This document shows positions 1-11,825 of a stretch of DNA of 31,798 nt, one piece after another (the first letter of the stretch is position 1; every line of letters begins with the position of its first letter). The notes below the pieces were generated by a model. It was given only the letters and a program-made list of their open reading frames with translations. It made no database searches and was not told the origin of the DNA. Location: NCBI GenBank assembly GCA_900660155.1, contig CABFPE010000142.1, positions 937,952-969,749 on the forward strand. Reading direction: 5' to 3'. This stretch comes from Hofstenia miamia. Taxonomy: Eukaryota > Xenacoelomorpha > Acoela > Hofsteniidae. The translations under genes and the position numbers were made by a program.

Positions 1-27
1 TATATATATATATATATATATATATAT
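1..27. repeat. (AT)n microsatellite
   Basis: An uninterrupted TA dinucleotide run at the window edge. It directly abuts the left end of the hAT-like element that follows. A shorter (AT) run at about 1454-1472 abuts the right end of that element. Confidence 0.95.
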
Positions 28-60
28 TTGGGATGGGATCCGTATAGTGAATTTAATATA

Positions 61-127
61 CCGGATACCGGATAATTCCGGATAACTTGACTGTCGGATA
101 CCGGATAATTTACCGGATACCGGATAT
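61..127. repeat. Subterminal ccggata repeat cluster
   Basis: CGGATA occurs seven times (starts at 62, 69, 79, 95, 102, 114 and 121) within about 65 bp, mostly as c-cggata with short spacers. It lies just inside the left end of the outer element. The inverted motif tatccggtaaa recurs near the other end, which suggests transposase-binding subterminal repeats. Confidence 0.8.
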
Positions 128-146
128 TATATTGTTCAATTATTAC

Positions 147-1157
147 TAGGGCAACCAGAAATATGACTTAACAAAACAAAATATGACCAAATATGACGTT
201 ATCTTTATGATAAAGTATGACTGAATTTAGTTAAATATACCCTAAAATATGACAATCCATTTTTCAAAATTATCTATTTAGCCAATATAAAAGTTTTTCT
301 ATTACTGATAACAAGTTATAAAACAAAGACGAAAACTCTTACATAATAATATTTCAATTTTATAACGCAACTGCTTCGCTAAGTTATAATAAATGCTCAT
401 AAATTTCCATATATTATTGTGGTTAAGATTTCTGTCATATACCAAGAGTTTTCTTAACATAGAGAAACATTTATCGATTGCAACCGATGTAGCTTGACAT
501 TTTCGAACTTGGCATACAATTCCAATTAAATGTCCATCCCCTTTTTTCCATTATAGCAGTGAAGCCGGTATTTTCTAATAGTGACTTGATATGGGCGATT
601 TTTTCACAGGCATCATTTGCAAGATAACGGTTGGGAGTAATTTTAACATCTAGTGGAAATTCAACTCAGTAAAACATTGATGAACTTTGACTTTCTATGA
701 TAGCAGTCCTAATTGAAGAAATTAGATTGTCAACCCTAATATATTTTGCTTGCAATTACGAATGTCACAGTTCTGCAACTAGTGTGCGTTGCAAAATCCA
801 TAACATAATATTGTATATGGTTTTTTAAGTATTTTTTCAGCTGCCCGCATACATGGACAGTCTCAGAAACGCGTCGACTAATGGGTCAGTCGGGACAAAA
901 ACTAGCTAACAATTAAGCTTCTCGGGTGCTAGCTCAGTAAGTACTTTTATTGAAATTGAATGAATATATATTTTAGTTCAAATGATTTATAGCAGTCACA
1001 ATCCAGCATTATTTTTAAGATTTTTTCTTAATTGAATGAAGCTGTTTTAACATATTACTTTTATGCTATTTCAGCCACAAACACCGTATTCTTTCAAAAA
1101 AAGCATGACTTTTTATGACCAAAAAAAATTTGACTTTTATGACTTTTGGTTGCCCTA
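147..1157. mobile_element. Inner hAT-like non-autonomous element nested in the outer one
   Basis: The left end is tagggcaaccagaaatatga. The right end, reverse complemented, is tagggcaaccaaaagtcata: a terminal inverted repeat whose first 11 bases match exactly and which decays inward. Both ends carry several tatgac/gtcata motifs inside. The flanking 8-mers, attattac (139-146) and atttttaa (1158-1165), agree at 6 of 8 positions, as expected for an old 8-bp hAT target duplication. The interior has no long open frame, so this is a MITE-like or internally decayed copy of about 1 kb. It splits the ccggata-bearing outer element and so inserted later. Confidence 0.6.
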
Positions 1158-1474
1158 ATTTTTAATGAAGAACAACCTCAATTCTCAATTAACATCGACC
1201 TCTTGCGAATGAAAATATATAATTATTAATTAGATACGTCAGAAAAACTTGTTTTGTTGCATGTCAAATTCCATATCATGAAAAAATATAGCTTTTTTTG
1301 AAAATTCCATTTTTGATTCAAGTTTTATCTCAGAATATATTATCCGGTAAAATCAGGTACGCAAGTTAAATTTTACAGGTTATCAGGAAAAGGTTGTGTA
1401 ATTTCTGATTTTACCGGGTACTGCATCCAGATAACTGATTCCGGCAAATCCCTATATGTATATATATATATAGA

Positions 1475-2530
1475 TGAAACATTTCTAAAAGTTTGTGCTA
1501 CTATTTGTACAAGCCCAGAATTTGATCGAACGACCATTAAGTAACCATTTACTCCTTACTTACCTTAAAGCAAATATAATGTTGGTACGGCTTCAGAAGT
1601 TAAAGAAATTTGTTATTTTCCTTATATTGAAGACCCGATCAAAATTTTGCGTCGAATTTCTGCTTTTAACTATTAATTGCGTAACTATTAGTTTTAGGAA
1701 CGCAAATCGCCAGGCTATCACTATGAATATTGCTTGACTGCACGCACTTCAAGTTGATACTTAGCATCCTAGTGTGACCATATCCCTTCATTAGGTTTTG
1801 ACCATATTTGTCAGCAAGCCCATTAAGAAATTGGAAAATACGTGGATATTGGCAACGCTATGAGAACATTAGTTCCCCTGTCCTGTTCAACATTTTTGCT
1901 AAGCCTTTTTTCGTGCATGAAGTACGTGAAAATCCTAAATATTTTTAAGATAAATGTTCTATTTCTTAAAAACTTTTAAGTTCTCTCCATACCCAGTATT
2001 TAGACAACAATGTGGTCTAAGGCTCCCTATTGTAGCAAATGACTTAAACTATCTTCTTTTGTGTCGATAGGCCATCAATGTTCATTGAAATGTGACTTCA
2101 AGCAGAGGGACGACTTGAATGCGTTCACGACTAACCTACGTTTTTTATAGAAACTTAAGAGGAGAGAATCTTCTATCTTGTGTTGCTTTCAGATTTTAGG
2201 TATTTTCTTAGTTAGCTTACTAAAATATTAAGATTTCAAGAAATGTGTGGGTTAGGTAGGTTGATATTTTTATTACCAATAACACAGCCAATATTAAAGA
2301 GTAATGCAATATTTAGTTTATTTATCTGTTTAAATTCAGACTCTATGCATAATAATTTTACGTTCATTAAAATAATTCAGACAAAAAGGCAGTTTAAGAC
2401 TGCTATTTTAAAGGATATTTTAGCACCACATTCATGTTAAAACCTAAATGATAGGATTTTACACAATAGATTAGAATGATAACTAGCTTGTTATAGTAAG
2501 TTTGAAAGTGAAAACATAACTTCGCCCCCA
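1475..2530. repeat. Diverged third copy of dispersed repeat family A
   Basis: Several blocks align in order with the 13431-14973 repeat. These are ctagtgtgaccatat (near 1770) with catagtgtaaccatgt, caacatttttgctaagcc (near 1890) with aaacatttttcgttaagcc, gttcattgaaatgtgact (near 2080) with attcattgaggca, ttgctttcagattttag (near 2185) with ttgttttcaaaatttag, and tagtaagtttgaaagtg (near 2495) with tagtaagtttgaaaatg. The copy is much older than the identical pair and also begins next to an (AT) run. The limits are approximate and no coding frame is conserved. Confidence 0.5.
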
Positions 2531-4230
2531 TGATGGTAAGCCAGTAGGGCAAGCTGTTGAATTTCCTTTAATCAGGCCAGGCAATTATTAAATCAGGGCA
2601 AGAGAGAATCAGAATCCCTAATTGAAGTCTAATATTGTTAGAATGAAAATATACATAATGGTATATATGTTGTACTAATGAATTTCAGAAGGCTGGAATT
2701 TTCATATATCACTATCATAGTAAAAAATCAATTCCTGGGAAATTAATTATTTAAACATATTATTTTGAAGAATTTTTTTTCTAAGCGAGAAATGATGAAA
2801 ATGTCGAGTTTTGTTTTTATATTTATAATTCATCAACGATGCTCGCTGTTGCATGTAATTTGGCAGAAAATTACAATTGATAACTTTTTAACTGTGAAGG
2901 TTGCTTCCACTTCATTAAATTTCCATTGTCTTATGAAATATTATAATGGCAATCATGTAACTAGAAAATTTATGTATTAAAAATTTAAGAGCTTGTAGGT
3001 ACAATACTATCTATAAAAATCTTCTTGAAAGATCCATAGTCACTCGTAGAAACATCAAAGAATATCATAATAATAAAAAGAGGCATAGCTATGGATGCCA
3101 GCCTTCTAACTATCTACATATCCTTGATACAATTGTATAATTTTTTGTAGCTTTTAAATAAATGCATGTAGATAGTAAAATATTTAGTAAATATTAACTA
3201 ACTGGGGTAAATATTGTTGAATTCCCTCAAGCTTAACTTGCAGTAGAACTTGAAGTTTGTTGTTTTTTCTAACTAACAATATTGTTAAACGTTTTTCCTT
3301 TCCAATGCAAATAGCAAGGTGATGTGTTCATCCAAATATTAAGAAAAGAAATCACAATTAATGAACGTAGATATGAAGTTAATTAATACAGAAGGCAAAA
3401 AAATCATTGTCACCTATTTTTACCTTACAATAGATTACAAAAATTTCTTATTTTAATTTATTTGACACCCTAAGGTTACTTTACACATTATTGCAGCACT
3501 CTACTGCAGTATTCCCATTAGAAAAAGGAATTGCGGGATTCTAGCAATTTGGGCTCATAAAAGCTTGTAAGGTTGAATTTATGAAAAAATGATTCATAGT
3601 ATTTTAAAAGAGTTTTGAAAAAATTACTTAATGCAAATTACATAATCATTGAAAAGTAAAGAGTTTTTCGCTGTAACTAAGCAAGGAAAACATTACTTAT
3701 AATATCCGACTAACTATTTACTTTTTAGTACCTTTCATGTACCTATACATTGTTTGAAATCCATCTAATTTTAGTACCTACTTGCATGTGTATTAATAAA
3801 ATTTGTTCTCACAAACCTACCAAGCACTCAATTTCATTATTACTAGATATTGAGTCACTAGATTAGCAAGCAAGTTAACTTGACAAAAGCCTTTATTGGT
3901 TACTGATGAATTAGTTGTAACTTCATAAAAAAATTGGTGAATTTTTTGATTTCTAAGTCTTTGTATTTGTAGATTTAAATATAAATGAGTTCAAACATTT
4001 GCTTTGTTTTGAAGTATTTTCCCTTTGCATGATCAGTTTATGTATATTTTATAAGTGTCATTAAAATGCGTGTTATTTTAGATCAAATATCCTGGAATTG
4101 AATTGGACTTAGTTAGTCTCTTTACATTATAGAACATCCATATATTTAGGCCTGATTGTGTTTTCAAATTTGCATTCTATAACATTTTCTATATTTTTCA
4201 CTCCTGCAATTTTATATTTATTTAATTTTC
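2531..4230. other. AT-rich intergenic DNA, no gene seen
   Basis: AT-rich sequence with only short open frames at the level expected by chance. I recognised no splice-flanked exon, RNA gene or element termini. It ends where the 90-bp satellite begins. Confidence 0.6.
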
Positions 4231-5774
4231 ATATAATTTAAACTTTCAAAGAATATGAGCTCCTTAAAACTGGTTAGACAGAAATGTATAGACTGTCCTT
4301 AAATATACTATTGGCAGCTTAAATCATTTAAACTTTCAAAGAATCTGATCTCCTTAAAACTGGTTAGACACAAATGTATAGACTGTCCTTAAATATACTA
4401 TTGGCAGCTTAAATCATTTAAACTTTCAAAGAATCTGATCTCCTTAAAACTGGTTAGACACAAATGTATAGACTGTCCTTAAATATACTATTGGCAGCTT
4501 AAATCATTTAAACTTTCAAAGAATCTGATCTCCTTAAAACTGGTTAGACACAAATGTATAGACTGTCCTTAAATATACTATTGGCAGCTTAAATCATTTA
4601 AACTTTCAAAGAATCTGATCTCCTTAAAACTGGTTAGACACAAATGTATAGACTGTCCTTAAATATACTATTGGCAGCTTAAATCATTTAAACTTTCAAA
4701 GAATCTGATCTCCTTAAAACTGGTTAGACACAAATGTATAGACTGTCCTTAAATATACTATTGGCAGCTTAAATCATTTAAACTTTCAAAGAATCTGATC
4801 TCCTTAAAACTGGTTAGACACAAATGTATAGACTGTCCTTAAATATACTATTGGCAGCTTAAATCATTTAAACTTTCAAAGAATCTGATCTCCTTAAAAC
4901 TGGTTAGACACAAATGTATAGACTGTCCTTAAATATACTATTGGCAGCTTAAATCATTTAAACTTTCAAAGAATCTGATCTCCTTAAAACTGGTTAGACA
5001 CAAATGTATAGACTGTCCTTAAATATACTATTGGCAGCTTAAATCATTTAAACTTTCAAAGAATCTGATCTCCTTAAAACTGGTTAGACACAAATGTATA
5101 GACTGTCCTTAAATATACTATTGGCAGCTTAAATCATTTAAACTTTCAAAGAATCTGATCTCCTTAAAACTGGTTAGACACAAATGTATAGACTGTCCTT
5201 AAATATACTATTGGCAGCTTAAATCATTTAAACTTTCAAAGAATCTGATCTCCTTAAAACTGGTTAGACACAAATGTATAGACTGTCCTTAAATATACTA
5301 TTGGCAGCTTAAATCATTTAAACTTTCAAAGAATCTGATCTCCTTAAAACTGGTTAGACACAAATGTATAGACTGTCCTTAAATATACTATTGGCAGCTT
5401 AAATCATTTAAACTTTCAAAGAATCTGATCTCCTTAAAACTGGTTAGACACAAATGTATAGACTGTCCTTAAATATACTATTGGCAGCTTAAATCATTTA
5501 AACTTTCAAAGAATCTGATCTCCTTAAAACTGGTTAGACACAAATGTATAGACTGTCCTTAAATATACTATTGGCAGCTTAAATCATTTAAACTTTCAAA
5601 GAATCTGATCTCCTTAAAACTGGTTAGACACAAATGTATAGACTGTCCTTAAATATACTATTGGCAGCTTAAATCATTTAAACTTTCAAAGAATCTGATC
5701 TCCTTAAAACTGGTTAGACAGAAATGTATAGACTGTCCTTAAACATACTATTGGCAGCTTGAATCATTTAAACC
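4231..5774. repeat. 90-bp satellite array, 17 copies plus a 14-bp partial
   Basis: The unit is exactly 90 bp and starts aaatcatttaaactttc and ends actattggcagctt. Seventeen units fill 4231-5760, followed by gaatcatttaaacc. Units 2-16 (4321-5670) look identical by eye. Unit 1 differs at its start (atataattta) and at two later bases (gaatatgagc), and unit 17 has aaacatacta. Both edge units read acagaaatg where all interior units read acacaaatg. Divergent edges around a uniform core are the expected result of unequal exchange or recent amplification. All frames contain stops, so this is not a protein repeat. Confidence 0.98.
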
Positions 5775-6307
5775 GGCTTATTCCTTATCTTAGCTAACAA
5801 CATTAGAATGTAAATTTATATCATGTAATGGTAACATCATTGATAATTTTACTTTGTTTCCTATTGACAATATGCTTAGAAATGGTTCCTTACAGCGGAC
5901 AATTTTAAAACTTTGTCAAATTTAAATTTTTCCAGACTAAGGCAATAATTGATTTTCAATTACTCCTGTTAGAAATTTCTATTAAAACAATGATATTAAT
6001 TATTGGTATGGTTTAAAACAAAGGTAGCAAGGACAAGAGCATATTGGCGTTGATGAGAATCCAATTCCCATCAGATAGATGTTCAACATTTCTATTATTT
6101 TCACTTTTGTGAGGCATCACTAAGGAAATTAAAATATAAAGAAACCATTCTACTGCACTCTCAAACAAACATAACGTTGGCATGTTATGTAAAAATCAAG
6201 ATTTCTGAAAGCACTTTTCAATTAGGTTCTATATTAATAAAATATTAATAAAAACATATTTAAGGTATTAATTCAGCAAAGAGTATATATTTATTAAAAG
6301 ACTTGAT
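5775..6307. other. AT-rich spacer between satellite and GC-richer block
   Basis: No open frame of note, no repeat and no RNA gene recognised. Confidence 0.6.
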
Positions 6308-7030
6308 TTGACCCCAACATTACCACAGGGCCTGGCCTGGGTTACTGTACCAGTCTGCCGAAAAAGTGAGCAGTGGGTGAAGCTACGATTCAGGTCCGCA
6401 CCTTACCTCTGAAGTTGTGACTACTAAAGCCGAACTAACTGTATGAATCCTTGGGCAACCGCTGCCAAGCAGACCGCTGATATTTGGTGAGCCTTGATAA
6501 ATGGAGTGAAGCCCACCTTTAGTTGAGAAGGTTGCGAATCTCTCGTTTTGGTGAACTAAGGGTACTAACGGTGGTAACTAGTGAGTACTTGATGGAAACA
6601 AAAACTACTGAGCCGCAGCAAAGCTGCTTCATTGGCACAGTAAACGCTGGCCCTTGACCTATCCCATTGGCCAGAAGAAAGAAACACTCATAGATCAGGT
6701 ACCAGCGGCAATCTTGCTAGTAGCGTTTCCATTGCTTGCCGTCTGTCTATCACAAACTAAAAACAGACTGCAAAACGTCACCCCCTTGTGCACAAGGTAC
6801 ATATGGCAGTACCTTCGTCTACCCTACTGCTTAACGTCGTAAGCAGATCCGGGACGCAACCCCTAAGACATTGGCGTTGGCCAGGAACTGCCGCTTGGAG
6901 GCTGCCTTACTACTTGACGCACTGCCCTTGGGTTCCCACCACAGCTTAAGTGTTTTGCACCTTGGTCTAACGGTTTTATATATGATAATGACTGCCTTGT
7001 TTGCATTTTTACAGTCAATGAACCCCAACT
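6308..7030. mobile_element. GC-richer block, probable transposon remnant of unknown family
   Basis: This stretch of about 720 bp is sharply more GC-rich than its surroundings, with abrupt borders at both ends. It opens with tgaccccaac and closes with tgaaccccaac, which may be a target-site duplication with one indel. No long frame survives: open frames of about 62-65 codons on each strand look like shadows. Several internal phrases are built like untranslated leader or LINE 5' sequence rather than host exon, but I could not assign a family. A degenerate gene fragment is the alternative. Confidence 0.4.
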
Positions 7031-8337
7031 AAATTCAGGTTCAGGTAGTTGTTTATGAATATCAAATTGAACACATATTTGAAATACCTTATAATCAAAT
7101 TTTCAACAATTTGACCAATGTGTTTTAGCAAACTTATTCTGCTTTCAGACATTCATTGATTAATTCACTATGGAGTGGATTAATCCATTTTCATAGTAAT
7201 TACTGTATTAATCAGATTACACGCCATAATATTTTTTAGTGTTACTACATAAATTAGTATAATCTAATATGAAACTATATGCAATTTTCTAGGTTAAAAA
7301 CAATAAATGTTAGCAAATATTAAGGTCATTATTTCTCTGAGGAAAATGACAGTTTGAGATTAAGAGTGGTTTTTGTAGTAAAATGCATCTTTTATGGAAT
7401 ATATTTGATCACTTATATTTAAGTCTATAAGATAAAAAATTTGCCTTTTTGACTTAAATCTTAAATCTTTCCTTTGATATTGTTTGCAAAGGCTTCCGCA
7501 TCGATTATTATTTGAGGAGAGAATATAACCAAACGACCAAAATCAAAACGATCAAAGTGGTTAACCTTGTGTTAAATTTCTTTTGTTCAATATATCTTAA
7601 TATTAAAAATTTATGGCTTAACTGAGTTTTAAATAGAACATAGGCAATGTACAGCTGTATGTATCAAACACCTTTGTGCATTAACCGTGTATTTATAGCT
7701 CTAAATACCAATTCGTTGTATTATGCTAATTTTAGTGTTGGTTTTTATCTAATATACTTTGCCATTATGAACACCAAGGCAACTCATTCCACCTTAATTA
7801 ACTCCGTTTCACTTGATTTAATTTTTTGCATTGAATACACCCATGCACTTCAAAATGAACTTGAAATTATGTTATTATTTTTTCATAAATATTTTTAAAA
7901 TTTAAAAATTTTCAGTTATTTTCAATGTTTTAAAATTATTCAGCATCTCTTGAATCGGATTCTTGCTACGAAATATACGTCATCAATTTTATACAAGTTT
8001 ACTTGGTAAGAATGTCAATATTCTTACTTCAGTGAAGCAAAGAGACACCTTTAAACTAGGGCTAACGGACCCCTATTAGGGCATCTAAATTCTGAAATTT
8101 GCACTCAAAAACATCGAGCGAACATCAATAATGGTAAGATCATAATGAAAACACCTAATACTAAGATTTCTAAAACCTCATTATTAAGAAGTTTAATGAA
8201 TAAACAAAGCACCTCCGAAATCTTTTATATTTTTTAGTTTGTTCGCATTTTAGCAAAATTAAATTTAGTACATTGTAAATTATATTATCACAAAATTTGC
8301 ATTAACAATTATTTAAAATCAAAACAATTCTCATAAC

Positions 8338-8343
<6 letters not shown>
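7031..8343. other. AT-rich intergenic DNA, no gene seen
   Basis: Only short open frames are present. The longest (7647-7898) has a composition consistent with random AT-rich reading. No splice-supported exon or RNA gene recognised. Confidence 0.55.

Positions 8344-8377
<34 letters not shown>
8344..8377. repeat. (AT)n microsatellite
   Basis: Uninterrupted AT dinucleotide run of about 34 bp. Confidence 0.95.
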
Positions 8378-8380
<3 letters not shown>

Positions 8381-10199
8381 TCATATATTATTTTATGCAT
8401 ACAAATATATTAATCACATGTGCTTAAGGTGTGGGAAAATTTTAGATTTTGTGAAATATGGCCGGTATTTGTTTACTAGTGCAGACTATTTTAATAAATG
8501 ACCCCAATTAGTTTTCTTTGAGATTTCTTAGATAAAATTAGGCTTGGTTAAAAATCCATAACTTGCTTAAGAACTTAAAGTAGAGTATGCATATGGATTG
8601 AATTAAAATAAAATACGAGGTAGCTTAAGTGCATTCTTAAAAACCAATACTTAGTTTGACTTAAGTAAACGTGTATTTTGTTCTCGGGAAATTAAATTGC
8701 AAATTCATTTTTGCAATTTTATTTTTTTAATATTAGTCATCAGGAAACTATTACTTCCAAGCATTCATGTTGAACCTCAGAAATATTTCTAGCTTATTTT
8801 AAGTAAACGAAGCATTTTTTTGTTTAAAGTGAATTTGACATAAATGATGTTTTCCAAACAGTCGTTTCTCAGACTCTTGTAATAACATTTGTCGAACAGC
8901 TGTAATATAGAAAGAAATGCCAATACTAATCAATTCCTTGTCAAAATATTACGACTTATGAAGGTAAACTTTCAGTTTCCTTTAAGCTTTTTGCAAATTT
9001 ATCAGAAAGCTCTTTATAATGTAAAAATAATATCGAATAAAATGCATAAAAGGTATGGAAATATGGCTGTAGTATTTTCATCAATAAAGGATCATTGATT
9101 TTTCCTATACTTTTAATTGCCTTTTAAATTTATTTAATTAATCAAATTTACTTCTTTTATTAACTGCATCGTGAAAACCAGACTTTAGTTTCATTTAAAA
9201 AATAATATGGGCGTGACATATTCATAAATATTGAAAGAGCCAAATAGACATTGTTTTTATATAAATTAGTTAATTGACTCTGTTTTTCCTTTAAATTAAC
9301 AGATTATACTTTTAAATAGCACTTCCGCAGGTAATTTAGCTAATGTATCGCTAAAAATAAGTTTTAATTGTCAGGGATCAGTGGCAATAAACGTTGACTG
9401 TTGGAAAAACTACCAATATTCCGTTTGTATTTCACATTGGTTATTGGTTAAAGATAATACCTGATTACTTCGTAGTGAATCGATATCTGCTGTCAATCAC
9501 CTGCTTTAAGCTGCTAGTCGAGACAGAAAACCTTGAAAATAGATTTTAGAAGGTATTCTGGAATGAATTACCAAATATTAAGCACTGATATGTTTCTTTG
9601 TTTATGCAAGAAGGGCACTTAAGTCAACTTCTTTCAACCCCTAATCATTTTAGAAATTTACTTTTTATTCAAACTTTTAAATTCTCGAAAAAATTAATAG
9701 CTGTTTATTAAAAAATAATTGCAGCATATTATTGTTAAAAATTGCATAATTATATTTAATAGATTCCTGCATACACTGACATTATTTTCCCATTATTTTC
9801 TAAATACTTTTCTTTCGCATTTTAAAAACTTCTCAATTAATTAAAAAGCATTGTTAAGTGAATGCTTCTGAGCCTTTTCTAAGTAATGCTTGCCATTTTT
9901 TACTAATGTCAGTAATTTTAGTAGAAGCCAAGTATTATTTTATGTCTCATACAGAAATTGTTAAAGCAAATATCGGTCGCAATACCTTTTTGACAAAACG
10001 CGTGTGGACATAAAGCTCCGCATTGATTTTAGCTTTACGATTGGACCACGCAGAAGAATAATTACGTGGACTAAAGAAATTGGATAGCGACTGGTACTTG
10101 CTTAATTGGTAAACATATTTATTAATTTTCATATATAAAAGAACAAAGCGCTTTAAAAATGATGAAATTTACCGTACTAGTGGTTTACTCTTTTTAATC
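8378..10199. other. AT-rich intergenic DNA, no gene seen
   Basis: No exon, RNA gene or element end could be supported. Short frames at 8889-9098 and 9947-10132 look like chance frames. Confidence 0.55.
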
Positions 10200-10611
10200 G
10201 GTGTTATTTATACTTATATTAAATGAGAAGCTAAGCGAGCATTGCAAGTGGCGATCGATGGCTGTGATAGGGGAGACATGAATGGATTTCAGCCTCGAGA
10301 AGCACAAGGAATTATGTTAGGGTTACGTGTAGGAGTGTTTTTTATTCTCCGCTTAGCTCTCTACCGATTGCTTCGTGTGACATGTAGTAACAAACTCTTG
10401 AAAGGCGAGATGCCACCGTAGGATGATTATTACATTTATTAGTAACCATATTTTAGATCCAAATTAATGACAATAAGAGACCGATACGAGACCGTGTTAA
10501 TTATACTTCTACTAAATGTAGGTTAGGAGCTGCAGTAGTTTTCTCAGAAGTCTTTTTATTCTATTAGCAGCTAGTGGTTGTGTCAGTACTCCACCAAGAG
10601 TACGTATCATC

Positions 10612-10688
10612 CACGTCTAAACACCCAAAACACGCGACATTCTCTACTTGAGTGGTTGAATGTCGCGTGTTTTGGGTGTTTAGACGTG
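10612..10688. repeat. Perfect 31-bp inverted repeat with 15-nt loop
   Basis: The left arm is 10612-10642 and the right arm 10658-10688. They are perfect reverse complements over 31 bp; the loop is tctacttgagtggtt. Each arm carries the core acacgcgaca or its complement. Transcribed from either strand this would fold into a very stable stem. It may be a foldback element, an element terminus, a protein-binding palindrome or a small-RNA precursor. Nothing nearby decides between these. Confidence 0.95.
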
Positions 10689-10710
10689 ACATTCGCTCAT
10701 TAAAAACACA

Positions 10711-10724
10711 AGACATGCATGTCT
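10711..10724. repeat. 14-bp palindrome
   Basis: agacatgcatgtct is a perfect palindrome 22 bp after the long hairpin, in the same GC-richer block. Confidence 0.85.
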
Positions 10725-11326
10725 CATGTCACGTGTAAACGGGGTATAAGTCGATTAGTGACTGTCTATTTAATTCACCGTAAGTAAGGCACACATAACA
10801 AAACTCTTCCAGTGAGACTGAGCTGAGAGTATCCGCGGAAGGAATGGTGGACATCGTTGGAATGGAATCGTACCGCTGGGAAACCTGCGAACCGTCTTTA
10901 ATGTTTCGGCTTCGAGCGAGTGCGCCCAGCTTGCTCTCTCAGGATATCTTCGGAGACGCTACCTAAATATTTGCAAGGGTGATCTTTTTGTACAAGTGCT
11001 GGAAGTGTAATTAAATTATATCTGTTATTACAAATTCACTAGAGAAAGAAAGAAAGAGTGAAAGTGCTCATTACCCCGCTTGGCGGAATCTGCCGATCAT
11101 CACATCGAAATTATACGTTATCTGGCACATCTATAGCTTGGGTGATGATGCAACAATATATAACCGCCTTCGATTTATTAAATCATCTTCAGATATAAAT
11201 TTTGCCGGAATTATTTAATTACACTTAATGTTTAAATATATTTATTCATTACCCTAAAATAATTGTAATATAGAATTACTGATTTTTGAGTGTTCAATAA
11301 TTTTGATTTTTCAGCATTGTTGATCA

Positions 11327-11825
11327 TTATAGTTTCTCCGATTTTTCACCTTTAGGTGTTCTCATAATTATATTAACATCTTCTGTTGATTGGTGTATAT
11401 ACGTATAGATTTCTGATTTTAGGTGTCCCAAAAGGTGTTCATTTATTCTTGTCATAAAATGTTGCTTAGTTTTTCTGAAATGAGAATATTCACATTCTTC
11501 ACACTCATATTTAAGCAAAATGGAAGAAACTAGGCTTTTTTGGATGGCATCTTTCTTTGGGAGGACATCTTGGGTCTTTAGGGATGTAAATATTCGTTTT
11601 ATCACTGATTTTTTAAGTGTTCTATTAAGTGACAGAATAGTTGATTAAAATTTCTTCATGTTTCAATAAATGAATGGTAGTTTCCAATAAACAGACTTCA
11701 TGACATCTTTTACTTCATGATCTTGGTTGTGACTTGGTGTTGAGTTGACCGCATTAGCAATGTAGTTTTTAATAATTTTATGTGAGCAACCATTTTTCTC
11801 CGAAATTTCTTCAATTATTTATTGA
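11327..11825 (-). pseudogene. Penelope-like element fragment: RT C-terminus, linker and GIY-YIG domain, degenerate
   Basis: Read on the minus strand from 11825, the frame gives EISEKNGCSHKIIKN, then VYWKLPFIY, then after stops a 92-codon open frame (11605-11327). That frame contains LLKYECEECEYSHFRKTKQ followed by HFMTRINEHLLGH. The order NGxxxxxI, YxKLPxI, KYxCxxC, YIGKTxRHF-like and RxxEHL is the layout seen between the reverse transcriptase and the GIY-YIG endonuclease of Penelope-like elements. The expected YIGKT motif reads YSHFRKT, and stops interrupt the linker, so the copy is dead. Its 5' side abuts a second fragment in the opposite orientation. Family assignment rests on motif order, not on a search. 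Confidence 0.65.

Larger units (their letters stand above)
28..1453. mobile_element. Outer hAT-like non-autonomous element, interrupted by a second element
   Basis: The left end reads ttgggatgggatccg. The right end, reverse complemented, reads tagggatttgccgg, an imperfect terminal inverted repeat. Just inside both ends lie ccggata/tatccgg motifs: seven CGGATA copies on the left (62-126) and an inverted attatccggtaaa near 1340. Such subterminal arrays are typical transposase binding sites in hAT elements. There is no transposase frame, so the copy is non-autonomous. The target duplication cannot be read because both flanks are TA repeats. A second element (147-1157) sits inside it. The family call is inference from end structure; existence of an element is better supported than its exact borders. 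Confidence 0.45.
10200..11110. other. GC-richer block, possibly a degenerate LTR or other element
   Basis: Base composition rises from about 10200 and falls again by 11110. The block contains a perfect long inverted repeat (10612-10688), a 14-bp palindrome (10711-10724) and then ggggtataag (near 10740), a TATA-like site. After that come a cagtgagact phrase and a purine tract gagaaagaaagaaagag (near 11043). The order hairpin, TATA-like site, leader-like GC-rich stretch is reminiscent of an LTR. However, I could not find a matching TSD, a primer binding site or gag/pol frames, so the identity is open. Confidence 0.3.

Noticed and set aside
4231..5774. Possible CRISPR-like array
   Set aside because: The whole 90-bp unit is repeated with no variable spacers. 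It is a tandem satellite in eukaryotic DNA.
10318..10326. ttagggtta as telomeric repeat
   Set aside because: Only a single occurrence, not an array.
10495..11031. Complete LTR with TG...CA ends
   Set aside because: Possible tgttaa...ttaca ends exist, but there is no target duplication, primer binding site or second LTR, so it is not called.
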